Source of the DNA: Aedoeadaptatus nemausensis
GTDB taxonomy: Bacteria; Bacillota; Clostridia; Tissierellales; Peptoniphilaceae
Assembly (NCBI RefSeq): GCF_903819165.1
Contig: NZ_CAIJCS010000018.1
Coordinates: 1 to 64,000 of the forward strand
Length of the DNA stretch: 64,000 nt
Direction: 5' to 3'
Part shown: positions 8,625 through 18,049 of the stretch, in pieces
How the letters are laid out: every line of letters begins with the position of its first letter
How positions within the stretch are numbered: the stretch's first letter is position 1
Translations under genes and position numbers: made by a program
Notes under the pieces: generated by a model
What the model was told of the DNA's origin: nothing
What the model saw: the letters and a program-made list of their open reading frames with translations, nothing else
Databases searched by the model: none

Positions 8625-9693
8625 CCAACGATTATTTGTAGATGTGCACGCCATTCAAACGGTGCCCCCTTCCAATATGAACCGCGATGATACGGGGAGT
8701 CCGAAGACCGCCCTTTATGGAGGAGTACGTCGTGCGCGAGTAAGTTCTCAAGCGTGGAAAAGAGCTATTCGGCAATATTTTAATGAACAAGGTGAGAGTT
8801 CCAATGTAGGGGTTCGTACAAAACAAGTAGTCGATTACGTCGCCAAGAAAAGGATAGACTTAGATCCTGAAAAAAGTGAGGAAGAAGCAGTCGAGTTAGC
8901 GGCAAAAACCTTTGAGAGGTTGGATATAAAAACAAGCCTAGTTGATGAAAGAATGAAAACACAGGTTCTTATTTTTCTAGGAGATGCACAGGCAGAAGCT
9001 CTGGCAGAAGCAGCTCTCTCAGGGGTGAAAGATAAAAAGCAATTGCAGGCTATTTTCAAGAAAAATCCCGCTGTGGACATTGCCCTTTTTGGTCGAATGG
9101 TAGCCAAAGCTCCCTCTTTAAAGGAAGAAGCATCATGCCAGATAGCCCATGCCATCTCTACTCACGGTGTCCAAACGGAATTCGATTTTTTTACAGCCGT
9201 CGACGATATGGCGTCGGAGGATAATGCAGGGGCGGGCATGCTCGGTACAGTGGAGTACAACTCCTCTACCCTTTACCGATATGGAAACATAGCGGCCCAT
9301 GAGCTCCTCAAAAAACTCGGCGATAAAGAGCAGACGATCCGGTCGATTTGCCTTTTTATAGAATCTTTCGTCAATGCCATGCCTACGGGGAAAATCAATA
9401 CATTTGCCAATCAAACCCTGCCGCAAGCCCTCGTCGTTGCTCTGAGAAAAGATCGTCCGGTGAATCTTGTAAGTGCATATGAAGAGCCCGTGCGCTCCTC
9501 TTCCGGTTATGCTAAACACTCAATCGATAAGCTTTTCGACGAAATGAACAAAGCGGAAACTTTTGTGCAGCCCGCCGGAGAAGTACTTTATTTGAATACT
9601 CTTAGTAATCAAGGACCGGAAACGGGAAAGAAAGACAATCTGCATGATCTTCTAGAAAGTTTAGCGACGAGCTTGGAACAGGCGATAGATTAG
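8617..9693 (+). CDS. cas7e: Cascade backbone subunit Cas7e (CasC/Cse4)
   Basis: A 358-residue protein with the family's N-terminal pattern, DVHAIQTVPPSNMNRDDTGSP followed by YGGVRRARVSSQAWKRA. Six copies normally form the crRNA-binding backbone of type I-E Cascade, and the RARVSSQ segment belongs to the RNA-binding core. AGTVEYNSSTLYRY later in the chain is also typical. The start overlaps the end of casB and has GGAG upstream. The protein appears full length and intact. Confidence 0.95.
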   Translation: MNNQRLFVDVHAIQTVPPSNMNRDDTGSPKTALYGGVRRARVSSQAWKRAIRQYFNEQGESSNVGVRTKQVVDYVAKKRIDLDPEKSEEEAVELAAKTFERLDIKTSLVDERMKTQVLIFLGDAQAEALAEAALSGVKDKKQLQAIFKKNPAVDIALFGRMVAKAPSLKEEASCQIAHAISTHGVQTEFDFFTAVDDMASEDNAGAGMLGTVEYNSSTLYRYGNIAAHELLKKLGDKEQTIRSICLFIESFVNAMPTGKINTFANQTLPQALVVALRKDRPVNLVSAYEEPVRSSSGYAKHSIDKLFDEMNKAETFVQPAGEVLYLNTLSNQGPETGKKDNLHDLLESLATSLEQAID

Positions 9694-9703
9694 AGGTGAA
9701 AAA

Positions 9704-10384
9704 GTGAAGACGATCCTGCTAAAATTAGCCGGGCCGATGCAATCCTACGGCACGTCGTCGCATTTTGAAACGAGAGAAACCGATCCCCATCCATCGAAAA
9801 GTGCGATTATCGGCATGGTAGCAGCAGCCCTAGGTTACCGGCGTAGCGAAACCGAAAAGATTCGGGCATTAAATCGACTGAAATTTGCTGTACGGGTCGA
9901 CCGAGTAGGTGAACTCTTAAAAGACTATCACATTGTTGAAAGATATAAACCAACTGGGAAGATAGACACAACACATGTGACGTATCGTTACTATCTCGAA
10001 GATGCAATCTTCGTTGTGGCTCTGGGCAGTGACGACGGGGCACTGATCGAGCAGATCGAACGAGCGATCGAATCCCCCTATTTTCAGATTTATTTAGGAA
10101 GACGAAGCTTGCCGCCGACTTACGATTTTTATCTGGAGACGGTTAAAAGCGATCCTATCGAAGCTCTTAGAAACTATCCGCTACAAGACCGCCGCTCTAA
10201 AAATAAAGAAGAAACCGTCACCCTTTACGGTGACCTCGATCTGATGCCGTCTCGAGCGTCGAGATTGAGAAATGATCATGTCCTATCCTTTGATCCGAGA
10301 GGGAGAACATTCGGTTTTCGTGGAGAGGGATCGATGGAAATAAAGCTTAACACTAAAGAGCACGACGCATTTGGCGCAGTATAG
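9704..10384 (+). CDS. cas5e: Cascade subunit Cas5e (CasD)
   Basis: A 226-residue protein opening with ILLKLAGPMQSYGTSSHFETR, the RAMP-fold signature of Cas5e. It binds the 5-prime handle of the crRNA and caps the Cas7 backbone. PSKSAIIGMVAAALGYRR is a second family landmark. The start is GTG at 9704, ten bases after the cas7 stop, behind AGAGGTG. In type I-E systems Cas5 is not the processing nuclease; that role belongs to Cas6e encoded next. Confidence 0.94.
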   Translation: MKTILLKLAGPMQSYGTSSHFETRETDPHPSKSAIIGMVAAALGYRRSETEKIRALNRLKFAVRVDRVGELLKDYHIVERYKPTGKIDTTHVTYRYYLEDAIFVVALGSDDGALIEQIERAIESPYFQIYLGRRSLPPTYDFYLETVKSDPIEALRNYPLQDRRSKNKEETVTLYGDLDLMPSRASRLRNDHVLSFDPRGRTFGFRGEGSMEIKLNTKEHDAFGAV

Positions 10385-10393
10385 GAGGATGTC

Positions 10394-11988
<1,595 letters not shown>

Positions 11989-11989
11989 T

Positions 11990-12904
11990 ATGCCGATGAC
12001 AGTCATTACACTAACTAAAGTGTCTCCGTCGCTTCGAGGAGATCTGACTAAATGGATGCAGGAAATCGCTACAGGTGTTTACGTAGGAAACTTTAACTCG
12101 GCTATTCGTGAAAAACTTTGGCAGCGAGTGAAGGACAATTTAAAGACGGGAGAAGCTACCCTAAGTTATAGTTGCCGCAACGAAATAGGATACGATTTCG
12201 AGATCGGGCATAGCGGTCGAGAGCGAATCGACTACGACGGAATACCGTTGGTTTTTATAAAGAAAGAGACCTGCGAACCTTCAAAATCCGAAACAAAAAA
12301 GAGCTTTAGCCGGGCTGCCAACTTCAGAAAAGCCAAACGCTACGCTGCAGCGGGTAATGTAGAACAATCGAACCATTTTCCCTACATTGTCCTGGACCTG
12401 GAGACTGATGGGTTGGATGAAAAAAAGAATAAAATTATAGAAATAGGGATGATAAAAGTAAAGAGCGACGAGAAAGAAACCTTTCATGCTCTTATCGAAA
12501 GAGAAGTTACGCTACCGAGAGAAATCATCGGCCTTACGGGTATATCAGATGAACTTCTGAGCAGAGAAGGCATTCCGTTAGAAGAAGCGCTCAGAACCGG
12601 GCTCGAGTTTATAGGAGATTATCCCATAGTGGGATATAATGTGGCATTTGATATAGGCTTTATTAATCGAGCCCTTATTGAGATAGGGGAAGATACACTG
12701 AAAAATAAGACAATCGACTTAAAACAACTCGTTAAAAAAGAAAAAAGATTTCTTAGGAACTATCAATTGCAAACAGTCATAAAAGACTATAATATGGATC
12801 AGAAAGTACCGCATCGCGCCTTGGAAGATGCCGAACTGATAGCGGAGCTTGCCACGAAAGTGAATGAATTTTCAAAAATTCAAAAAGGAGATGGCTTAAA
12901 ATAA
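11990..12904 (+). CDS. cas2e: Cas2e fused to a DnaQ-like (DEDDh) 3'-5' exonuclease
   Basis: A 304-residue fusion. Residues 1 to about 95 are a complete Cas2e (MTVITLTKVSPSLRGDLTKW, GVYVGNFNSAIREKLW). After a basic, serine-rich linker (about 95-127) comes a full DnaQ-type exonuclease with LDLETDG (D136, E138), NVAFDIGF and HRALEDAEL supplying the DEDDh residues. Natural Cas2-DnaQ fusions are known in type I-E systems, for example in Streptococcus thermophilus and Megasphaera, where the exonuclease trims prespacer ends before integration. All catalytic residues are present here. The stop lies only 13 bases from the first CRISPR repeat, so the gene's 3' end must also hold any longer leader sequence. 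Confidence 0.95.
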   Translation: MPMTVITLTKVSPSLRGDLTKWMQEIATGVYVGNFNSAIREKLWQRVKDNLKTGEATLSYSCRNEIGYDFEIGHSGRERIDYDGIPLVFIKKETCEPSKSETKKSFSRAANFRKAKRYAAAGNVEQSNHFPYIVLDLETDGLDEKKNKIIEIGMIKVKSDEKETFHALIEREVTLPREIIGLTGISDELLSREGIPLEEALRTGLEFIGDYPIVGYNVAFDIGFINRALIEIGEDTLKNKTIDLKQLVKKEKRFLRNYQLQTVIKDYNMDQKVPHRALEDAELIAELATKVNEFSKIQKGDGLK

Positions 12905-12917
12905 GGGATCCTTAACT

Positions 12918-14950
12918 AACCTACCCGCACACGCGGGGGTGATCCTGCTACAATTACACGCTAAGAAAGTAACATTCCAACCTACCCGCACACGCGGGGG
13001 TGATCCTTTTTCGCCGTTCCTCGACGCTCGCACCGTTTGAACCTACCCGCACACGCGGGGGTGATCCTAAGGAAAGGCGAAAGCCGAGAAACAAAAAGGA
13101 AACCTACCCGCACACGCGGGGGTGATCCTCATAATTTACGCCTTTATAAAATAGATTTTATAACCTACCCGCACACGCGGGGGTGATCCTACGGACTGGT
13201 TGGCTGGCTTGGCGATAAAGAAAACCTACCCGCACACGCGGGGTGATCCTATAACGGAGTTGAGGCACGATAGGGACCGCTTAACCTACCCGCACACGCG
13301 GGGGTGATCCTAATAATTGCCGCGATCTTTCGCCGTTCCCGATAACCTACCCGCACACGCGGGGGTGATCCTTGATATGAAACGGCGGGTAATTTTCCCC
13401 TTCTAACCTACCCGCACACGCGGGGGTGATCCCACAAAGGAGACATGATATGAAAACATTAGGAGAACCTACCCGCACACGCGGGGGTGATCCTTGCCTC
13501 GCTAGAGGGTATGCAGTTTACTCGCTAACCTACCCGCACACGCGGGGGTGATCCTTATAGATTTCATCTATCATATTAATCGTTGCAAACCTACCCGCAC
13601 ACGCGGGGGTGATCCCTCGGGGTGTATCAACTTCAATACGATCGACAAAAACCTACCCGCACACGCGGGGGTGATCCTTACGATAGTCAGCTTGGCCAAA
13701 TAGAGGGATAAACCTACCCGCACACGCGGGGGTGATCCTTTGGGACCGGAAAAAGAATTAGAGCTGGTTATTAACCTACCCGCACACGCGGGGGTGATCC
13801 TAAAAGCCGTCGCCCATTTTGCGATAGTGTCAAAACCTACCCGCACACGCGGGGGTGATCCTATTTTAACAACAAAAAAGGCGGAAGCCTGAAAAACCTA
13901 CCCGCACACGCGGGGGTGATCCTAAATATATGGACTATAAGTTACTGATTTGAATAACCTACCCGCACACGCGGGGGTGATCCTGAATTTGGTAGTATTA
14001 GGCGGCAATGTTTGCGAACCTACCCGCACACGCGGGGGTGATCCCAATACCCCTCTTTTTTAGTTAGCGAAAAAATAAACCTACCCGCACACGCGGGGTG
14101 ATCCTATAACGGAGTTGAGGCACGATAGGGACCGCTTAACCTACCCGCACACGCGGGGGTGATCCTCGGACCTACCCGCAATTAAACGGCAAGATTTTAA
14201 CCTACCCGCACACGCGGGGGTGATCCTAATTTACTAGACGACTTCCCCGAGGGCGTGCAAACCTACCCGCACACGCGGGGGTGATCCTAGTCTTCTATCG
14301 CTCTAAATTGAGCGTCAATGAACCTACCCGCACACGCGGGGGTGATCCTGCCTAAAATATCTTGCTTTGTAAGCGGTTTATTAACCTACCCGCACACGCG
14401 GGGGTGATCCTCAACTCTCCAATTGCCGCTTCCTTCTCTTTGAGACCTACCCGCACACGCGGGGGTGATCCCTGGGCGTATCCAAAGAGCATCTCGTCGA
14501 CTTTAACCTACCCGCACACGCGGGGGTGATCCTATGTTCCAGCGATTTCTGCCGGTCCTCGATGGAACCTACCCGCACACGCGGGGGTGATCCCGGTTTA
14601 TGGATCAATTATCGGAGCTCATCGAGAACCTACCCGCACACGCGGGGGTGATCCTCGGACCTACCCGCAATTAAACGGCAAGATTTTAACCTACCCGCAC
14701 ACGCGGGGGTGATCCTATCGTCGGCTTGTCGAGAGTGTTGGGGATCTCAACCTACCCGCACACGCGGGGATGATCCTAATAAGCTTTTACTCTGCTCCGC
14801 GATCAAGGGAACCTACCCGCACAAGCGGGGATGATCCTGCCATTGTACTGACAAGCGCGACACTCGGTTTAACCTACCTGCACACGCGGGGGTGATCCTA
14901 CTAAATAGTGAGTGATGTTATTTCAATAAGAAACCTACCCGCACACGCGG
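12918..14950 (+). CRISPR. Type I-E CRISPR array, 33 repeats plus a truncated 34th, 33 spacers
   Basis: A 28-base repeat starting AACCTACCCG and ending GGGGTGATCC recurs with a 60-62 base period from 12918. Its core CCCGC-acac-GCGGG is the Cas6e hairpin, and the 3' part matches my memory of the S. thermophilus I-E repeat. Thirty spacers are 33 bases and three are 34 (after repeats 12, 14 and 24). Repeats 6 (13223) and 20 (14078) lack one G. Repeat 26 (14444) begins with G. Repeats 31-33 carry substitutions and the last copy (14932) breaks off after about 19 bases, so the far end is distal and the cas2 side is the leader end. Spacers 6 and 20 are identical, as are spacers 21 and 29. Every spacer starts with T (28) or C (5). 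Confidence 0.99.
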
Positions 14951-15033
14951 AGGAAAGTCTAGCATGGGTATCATAGGTCAAAGAATATAAACGGACATCA
15001 GAGATTTCTACTAGGAGGATATACGGTGGACAA
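14951..15033 (+). other. Array trailer and 5' region of the small downstream gene
   Basis: After the truncated last repeat the sequence has no further repeat units. It contains a strong AGGAGG at 15013-15018. The closest start to it is GTG 15026 (VDKC then stop); the 82-codon gene begins at 15034. I see no clear promoter, so readthrough from the array is possible. Confidence 0.4.
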
Positions 15034-15282
15034 ATGCTAAATATGAAAAATGTAAGGAAAGAAAGTAATTACATTTTTACAGATTATTATCCTGAGGACT
15101 GGGGAGAGTTTGGAACAGTATCTGTTAATTGTAATGACTTAGATGATTATGAAATCAGCCTTAGTCCGAAGGATAATAGGGAGTATAGTGGCTATCCTTA
15201 TGCGGTTAACGCACTGAATGCTCTTAGGGATATGGCTAAAGGGGGAAGAGAAATTGAAGATTGCCTCGTTATGTGGTATTAG
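15034..15282 (+). CDS. Small hypothetical protein downstream of the CRISPR array
   Basis: An 82-residue acidic protein that I do not recognise. It contains YYPEDWGEFGTVSVN, SLSPKDNREYSGYPYAVNAL and ends LVMWY; no signal peptide or membrane segment is visible. The reading frame has lower GC than the chromosomal genes around it. ATG 15034 is 15 bases from the AGGAGG site, which is long; ATG 15043 is an alternative. It ends before a long bidirectional hairpin. It could be a cas-adjacent accessory gene or a cargo gene left by recombination at the array end; nothing in the sequence decides this. Confidence 0.6.
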   Translation: MLNMKNVRKESNYIFTDYYPEDWGEFGTVSVNCNDLDDYEISLSPKDNREYSGYPYAVNALNALRDMAKGGREIEDCLVMWY

Positions 15283-15325
15283 TTCAATTTTTAAGTTTTA
15301 TTCCACTTAATCTATCGACACAATA

Positions 15326-15370
15326 AAAGACCCCGAGGGTTCGATTTTATATCCAACGCTTGGGGTCTTT
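15326..15370. terminator. Long bidirectional terminator
   Basis: AAAGACCCC pairs with GGGGTCTTT around an inner stem (AG, GTT, GA against TC, AAC, CT) interrupted by single mismatches. It sits between two convergent genes and has A and T tails for both directions. Confidence 0.7.
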
Positions 15371-15383
15371 GTATTATTCGAAT

Positions 15384-16235
15384 TTATTTATTCATATGAA
15401 TGGCATCTTTTATAAAGGTGCCTTTTTTTATTTCATCGTATGCCCGGTCCAGTTCTTCTTCCGTGTTCATGACGATGGGGCCGGGACGCCAGGCGATCGG
15501 TTCTTTAATCGGATCCGATATAAAGACGAGGACGGCGATTTCTTCCCCGGTCTTGTTGTCGATGGCAAGGGTGTCGCCCGAGTTTAAGATGGCGGCGCGG
15601 AAGTTTTCGATTCTCTCTCCCTCCACTTCCGCTTCGCCGATAAGGGTGAAGAGGGTAATGGAGCGGTCTTCATCTACTGCCATTTCAAATTTTTTACCGG
15701 GATCAATGTGCACATCGTAATAATCTACGGGTTGGTATTTTGAAATATAGCCTTTGTTGTCTTCGTAGCGGCCGGCGAGGAGGCGGAGTGTGCCGCCGTC
15801 GAAGGGGATTTCTTTAATCTCTTCGGAGCGGATAGGCGTGTAGGCGGGTTCCGCCATTTTGTCTTCCGCCTTCATATTGAGCCAAAGCTGTACGCCGAAA
15901 AGACGCTCCACCGGCGGAAGTTTTTCTTCGTGGAGTATACCGCTTCCCGAGGTCATCCATTGGACGCCGCCGTCTGAAATGGCGTCTTCGTTTCCGAGGG
16001 AGTCTCTGTGGACCATGGTGCCTTTATAAACATAGGAAATGGTCTCGATTCCTCTGTGGGGGTGCATGGGAAAGCCCGCCGTGTATTTCTCAGGATCGGT
16101 AGCATCGAAGGCATCGAGGAGCAGAAGGGGATCGCTGTCGTGCATAGTGTGGCGACTTAAAACATGAGTTAAGTGGACGCCGGCGCCGTCGACGCCGGGT
16201 TCGCCTGCCACGATTCGTTTCACAGTTCTGTTCAT
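15384..16235 (-). CDS. Pirin family protein
   Basis: A 283-residue bicupin of the pirin family. The N-terminal cupin has the metal-binding residues in HPHRGIET and SGILHEE. Bacterial pirins have been described as quercetinases or redox-sensitive partners of metabolic enzymes; the role here is unknown. The start at 16235 has an AAAGGAA ribosome binding site. The gene runs divergently from the universal stress protein gene, with a perfect 14-base palindrome between them. Length and motifs are normal for the family. Confidence 0.9.
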   Translation of the reverse strand: MNRTVKRIVAGEPGVDGAGVHLTHVLSRHTMHDSDPLLLLDAFDATDPEKYTAGFPMHPHRGIETISYVYKGTMVHRDSLGNEDAISDGGVQWMTSGSGILHEEKLPPVERLFGVQLWLNMKAEDKMAEPAYTPIRSEEIKEIPFDGGTLRLLAGRYEDNKGYISKYQPVDYYDVHIDPGKKFEMAVDEDRSITLFTLIGEAEVEGERIENFRAAILNSGDTLAIDNKTGEEIAVLVFISDPIKEPIAWRPGPIVMNTEEELDRAYDEIKKGTFIKDAIHMNK

Positions 16236-16261
16236 TCTATATTCCTTTCTTTTTGTTTTAC

Positions 16262-16275
16262 ATCTTATATAAGAT
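16262..16275. promoter_or_regulatory. Perfect 14-base palindrome in the pirin-usp divergent region
   Basis: ATCTTATATAAGAT is fully self-complementary and lies 27 bases upstream of the pirin start, where a repressor or the -10 region would sit. It may be an operator; AT-rich palindromes also arise by chance. Confidence 0.3.
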
Positions 16276-16354
16276 ATATACTCCGGGGCTTAGAATTTAA
16301 ACATGGGGAAATAACGGCTCTTCTTCAAATTATCGTTTTATCTTACTAAATTCG

Positions 16355-16363
16355 TGGTATACT
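16355..16363 (+). promoter_or_regulatory. Extended -10 promoter of the universal stress protein gene
   Basis: TGG plus TATACT lies 19 bases before the ATG, with an AGGAGGGG ribosome binding site between. No clear -35 is present. Confidence 0.5.
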
Positions 16364-16382
16364 ACATACAAGGAGGGGTAGT

Positions 16383-16823
16383 ATGTATAATAAAATTTTA
16401 GTACCTATTGACGGATCGAGAGATTCCTATTGTGCATTAAAGGAAGCTGAACTTTTAGCGCAAGCTTTTAATTCGAAACTTATCATCCTCACAGTTTTAA
16501 CTGATACCAATATTATCGAGCATTATCCCGGCGATTTCCTTACCACGGACTTTAAAAAGGCGCAAGCGGTTCGCGGGGAAAATATTTTAGAAAAAGCGAA
16601 AGAACAGATTCAATACGATGGCGACGTGGAAACCTGCTACCGCGTAGGGCGCGCATCGGAAGAGATTATCGCCTGTGCGGAAGAAAACGAGGTGAATTTA
16701 ATCGTAATGGGCAGTCGCGGTTTAGGCGGTTTTTCCAGAACCCTTCTGGGCTCTGTATCCGACAGGGTTTTAAATGCCGCCAAGGTGCCGGTATTGATCA
16801 ATAAAGAAACTTGCCGTATTTAA
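16383..16823 (+). CDS. Universal stress protein (UspA family)
   Basis: A 146-residue single-domain Usp. It opens with YNKILVPIDGSRDS, and the ATP-binding pattern G-x2-G-x9-G-S is present in GSRGLGGFSRTLLGSVSD, so it should be an ATP-binding type. Usp proteins accumulate under starvation and other stresses; individual roles vary. It is a single gene with its own promoter and terminator. Confidence 0.92.
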   Translation: MYNKILVPIDGSRDSYCALKEAELLAQAFNSKLIILTVLTDTNIIEHYPGDFLTTDFKKAQAVRGENILEKAKEQIQYDGDVETCYRVGRASEEIIACAEENEVNLIVMGSRGLGGFSRTLLGSVSDRVLNAAKVPVLINKETCRI

Positions 16824-16828
16824 CAGAG

Positions 16829-16857
16829 GCCCCGCTTCCACGTGGGGCTTTTGTTTT
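16829..16857 (+). terminator. Terminator of the usp gene
   Basis: GCCCCGC pairs with GTGGGGC (one G-T pair) over a six-base loop, followed by TTTTGTTTT. Confidence 0.7.
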
Positions 16858-16905
16858 GCGGCTTTTTTTGATTATAATAAATTAGTTTATTTTTGGAGGT
16901 GACCT

Positions 16906-17901
16906 GTGAAGGTTTTAGTATTGACGGCAGAAGAAGTTTCCCGATCCATGTCGGTGAGGGATGTTATTGAAGCGGATAAATCCGCCATGGGCTATTATTC
17001 GTCGAAGAAGACGTATATTCCCCTGCGCACGAATTTAGATGTAAAAAAATCCGAAGGTCAGGCGCTTTTTATGCCCGGTTTAATCGAAGGGGAAGATGCC
17101 TTGGGCGTGAAGATCATCGCCGTGTACCCGAAGAATGCGGAAAAGGACATGCCCTCCGTACCGGCGACCATGGTTATGATGGATGCTGAAACGGGCTTTG
17201 TAAAGGCAATTATGGACGGAACGGAGCTTACCCGCATGCGCACCGGCGGGCTGAGCGGCGCGGCTACCGATCTCCTCGCGAGAGAGGATGCGGAGGTTTT
17301 CGTCTTAATCGGCACCGGTGGCCAAGCCAAGAGCCAACTGGAATCGGTTCTCGCCGTGCGCCCCATTAAAAAGGCCTATGTTTTCAATCGCAAGCAAGAA
17401 AAAGCGGAGGCTTTCGTGGAATCGGTAAAAGAAGACATGAAGGCATACGGCGCGGAACTTATCGGCATTTCCGATCTCGCGCCGGTGATTCCGGAGGCGG
17501 ATATTATTACGGCGGTCACTACGGCTACCTCTCCCGTTTTCGACGGCGAACTCGTGAAGCCCGGTTGCCATATTAACGGCGTCGGCGCCTACACTCCCGA
17601 GATGGTCGAGTTGCCACCTGAAATCGTCGCCCGGGCGGACAAGGTGTATTTAGATACTATCGACGGCGTCATGCACGAGGCGGGAGATTTAATGAAGCCT
17701 GTGGAAGACGGGCTCGTCTCACGGGAAAAGGTGGAACACGAAATCGGCGAAGTGGTCCTCGGCAATTTGAAGGGCCGTGAAAGTGACGATGAGATCACCC
17801 TCTTTAAATCTACGGGATCCGCCGTCTTCGATATTGTCGTCGGCGAAAAAGTTTACCAAATGGCGAAGGAAAAGGGCATCGGCCGGGAGATCCAATTATA
17901 A
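16906..17901 (+). CDS. Ornithine cyclodeaminase / mu-crystallin family NAD-dependent enzyme
   Basis: A 331-residue protein with the OCD/mu-crystallin fold. RTGGLSGAATDLLAR and the Rossmann nucleotide-binding loop LIGTGGQAKSQLE (residues about 130-145) are typical, and PGCHINGVGAYTPEM is the conserved active-site stretch. Members include ornithine cyclodeaminase, alanine dehydrogenase, ketimine reductase and SbnB. The start is GTG 16906 behind GGAGGTG. It is followed by cysK and cysE, although a terminator lies between. The S. aureus SbnA/SbnB pair, a CysK-like and an OCD-like enzyme, makes 2,3-diaminopropionate, so a similar link is conceivable but unproven. Substrate cannot be told from sequence alone. 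Confidence 0.85.
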   Translation: MKVLVLTAEEVSRSMSVRDVIEADKSAMGYYSSKKTYIPLRTNLDVKKSEGQALFMPGLIEGEDALGVKIIAVYPKNAEKDMPSVPATMVMMDAETGFVKAIMDGTELTRMRTGGLSGAATDLLAREDAEVFVLIGTGGQAKSQLESVLAVRPIKKAYVFNRKQEKAEAFVESVKEDMKAYGAELIGISDLAPVIPEADIITAVTTATSPVFDGELVKPGCHINGVGAYTPEMVELPPEIVARADKVYLDTIDGVMHEAGDLMKPVEDGLVSREKVEHEIGEVVLGNLKGRESDDEITLFKSTGSAVFDIVVGEKVYQMAKEKGIGREIQL

Positions 17902-17902
17902 T

Positions 17903-17926
17903 AAAAGCGCTTCGGCGCTTTTTTTA
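17903..17926 (+). terminator. Terminator after the OCD-family gene
   Basis: AAAAGCGC-TTCG-GCGCTTTT with a further T run: an ideal UUCG tetraloop terminator. Confidence 0.8.
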
Positions 17927-18049
17927 TGCTTCATATTGTAAAAATGGCGTATTTTGTAATTGAATTATGTATAAAAAGTGTCGTTACGGTTTACAGCCTG
18001 AAGGATAAGCGTTATGATGATTAGGCAATTCGAAGTAGAAAGGTTGGAT

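Noticed and set aside
13571-13846. A 91-codon minus-strand open frame within the CRISPR array
   Set aside because: It is the repeat read in translation (a recurring PRVRVG pattern) and crosses spacers; no gene.
17926-18049. Possible T-box or SAM riboswitch before cysK
   Set aside because: The gap is short and I see neither the T-box sequence nor a paired antiterminator/terminator.
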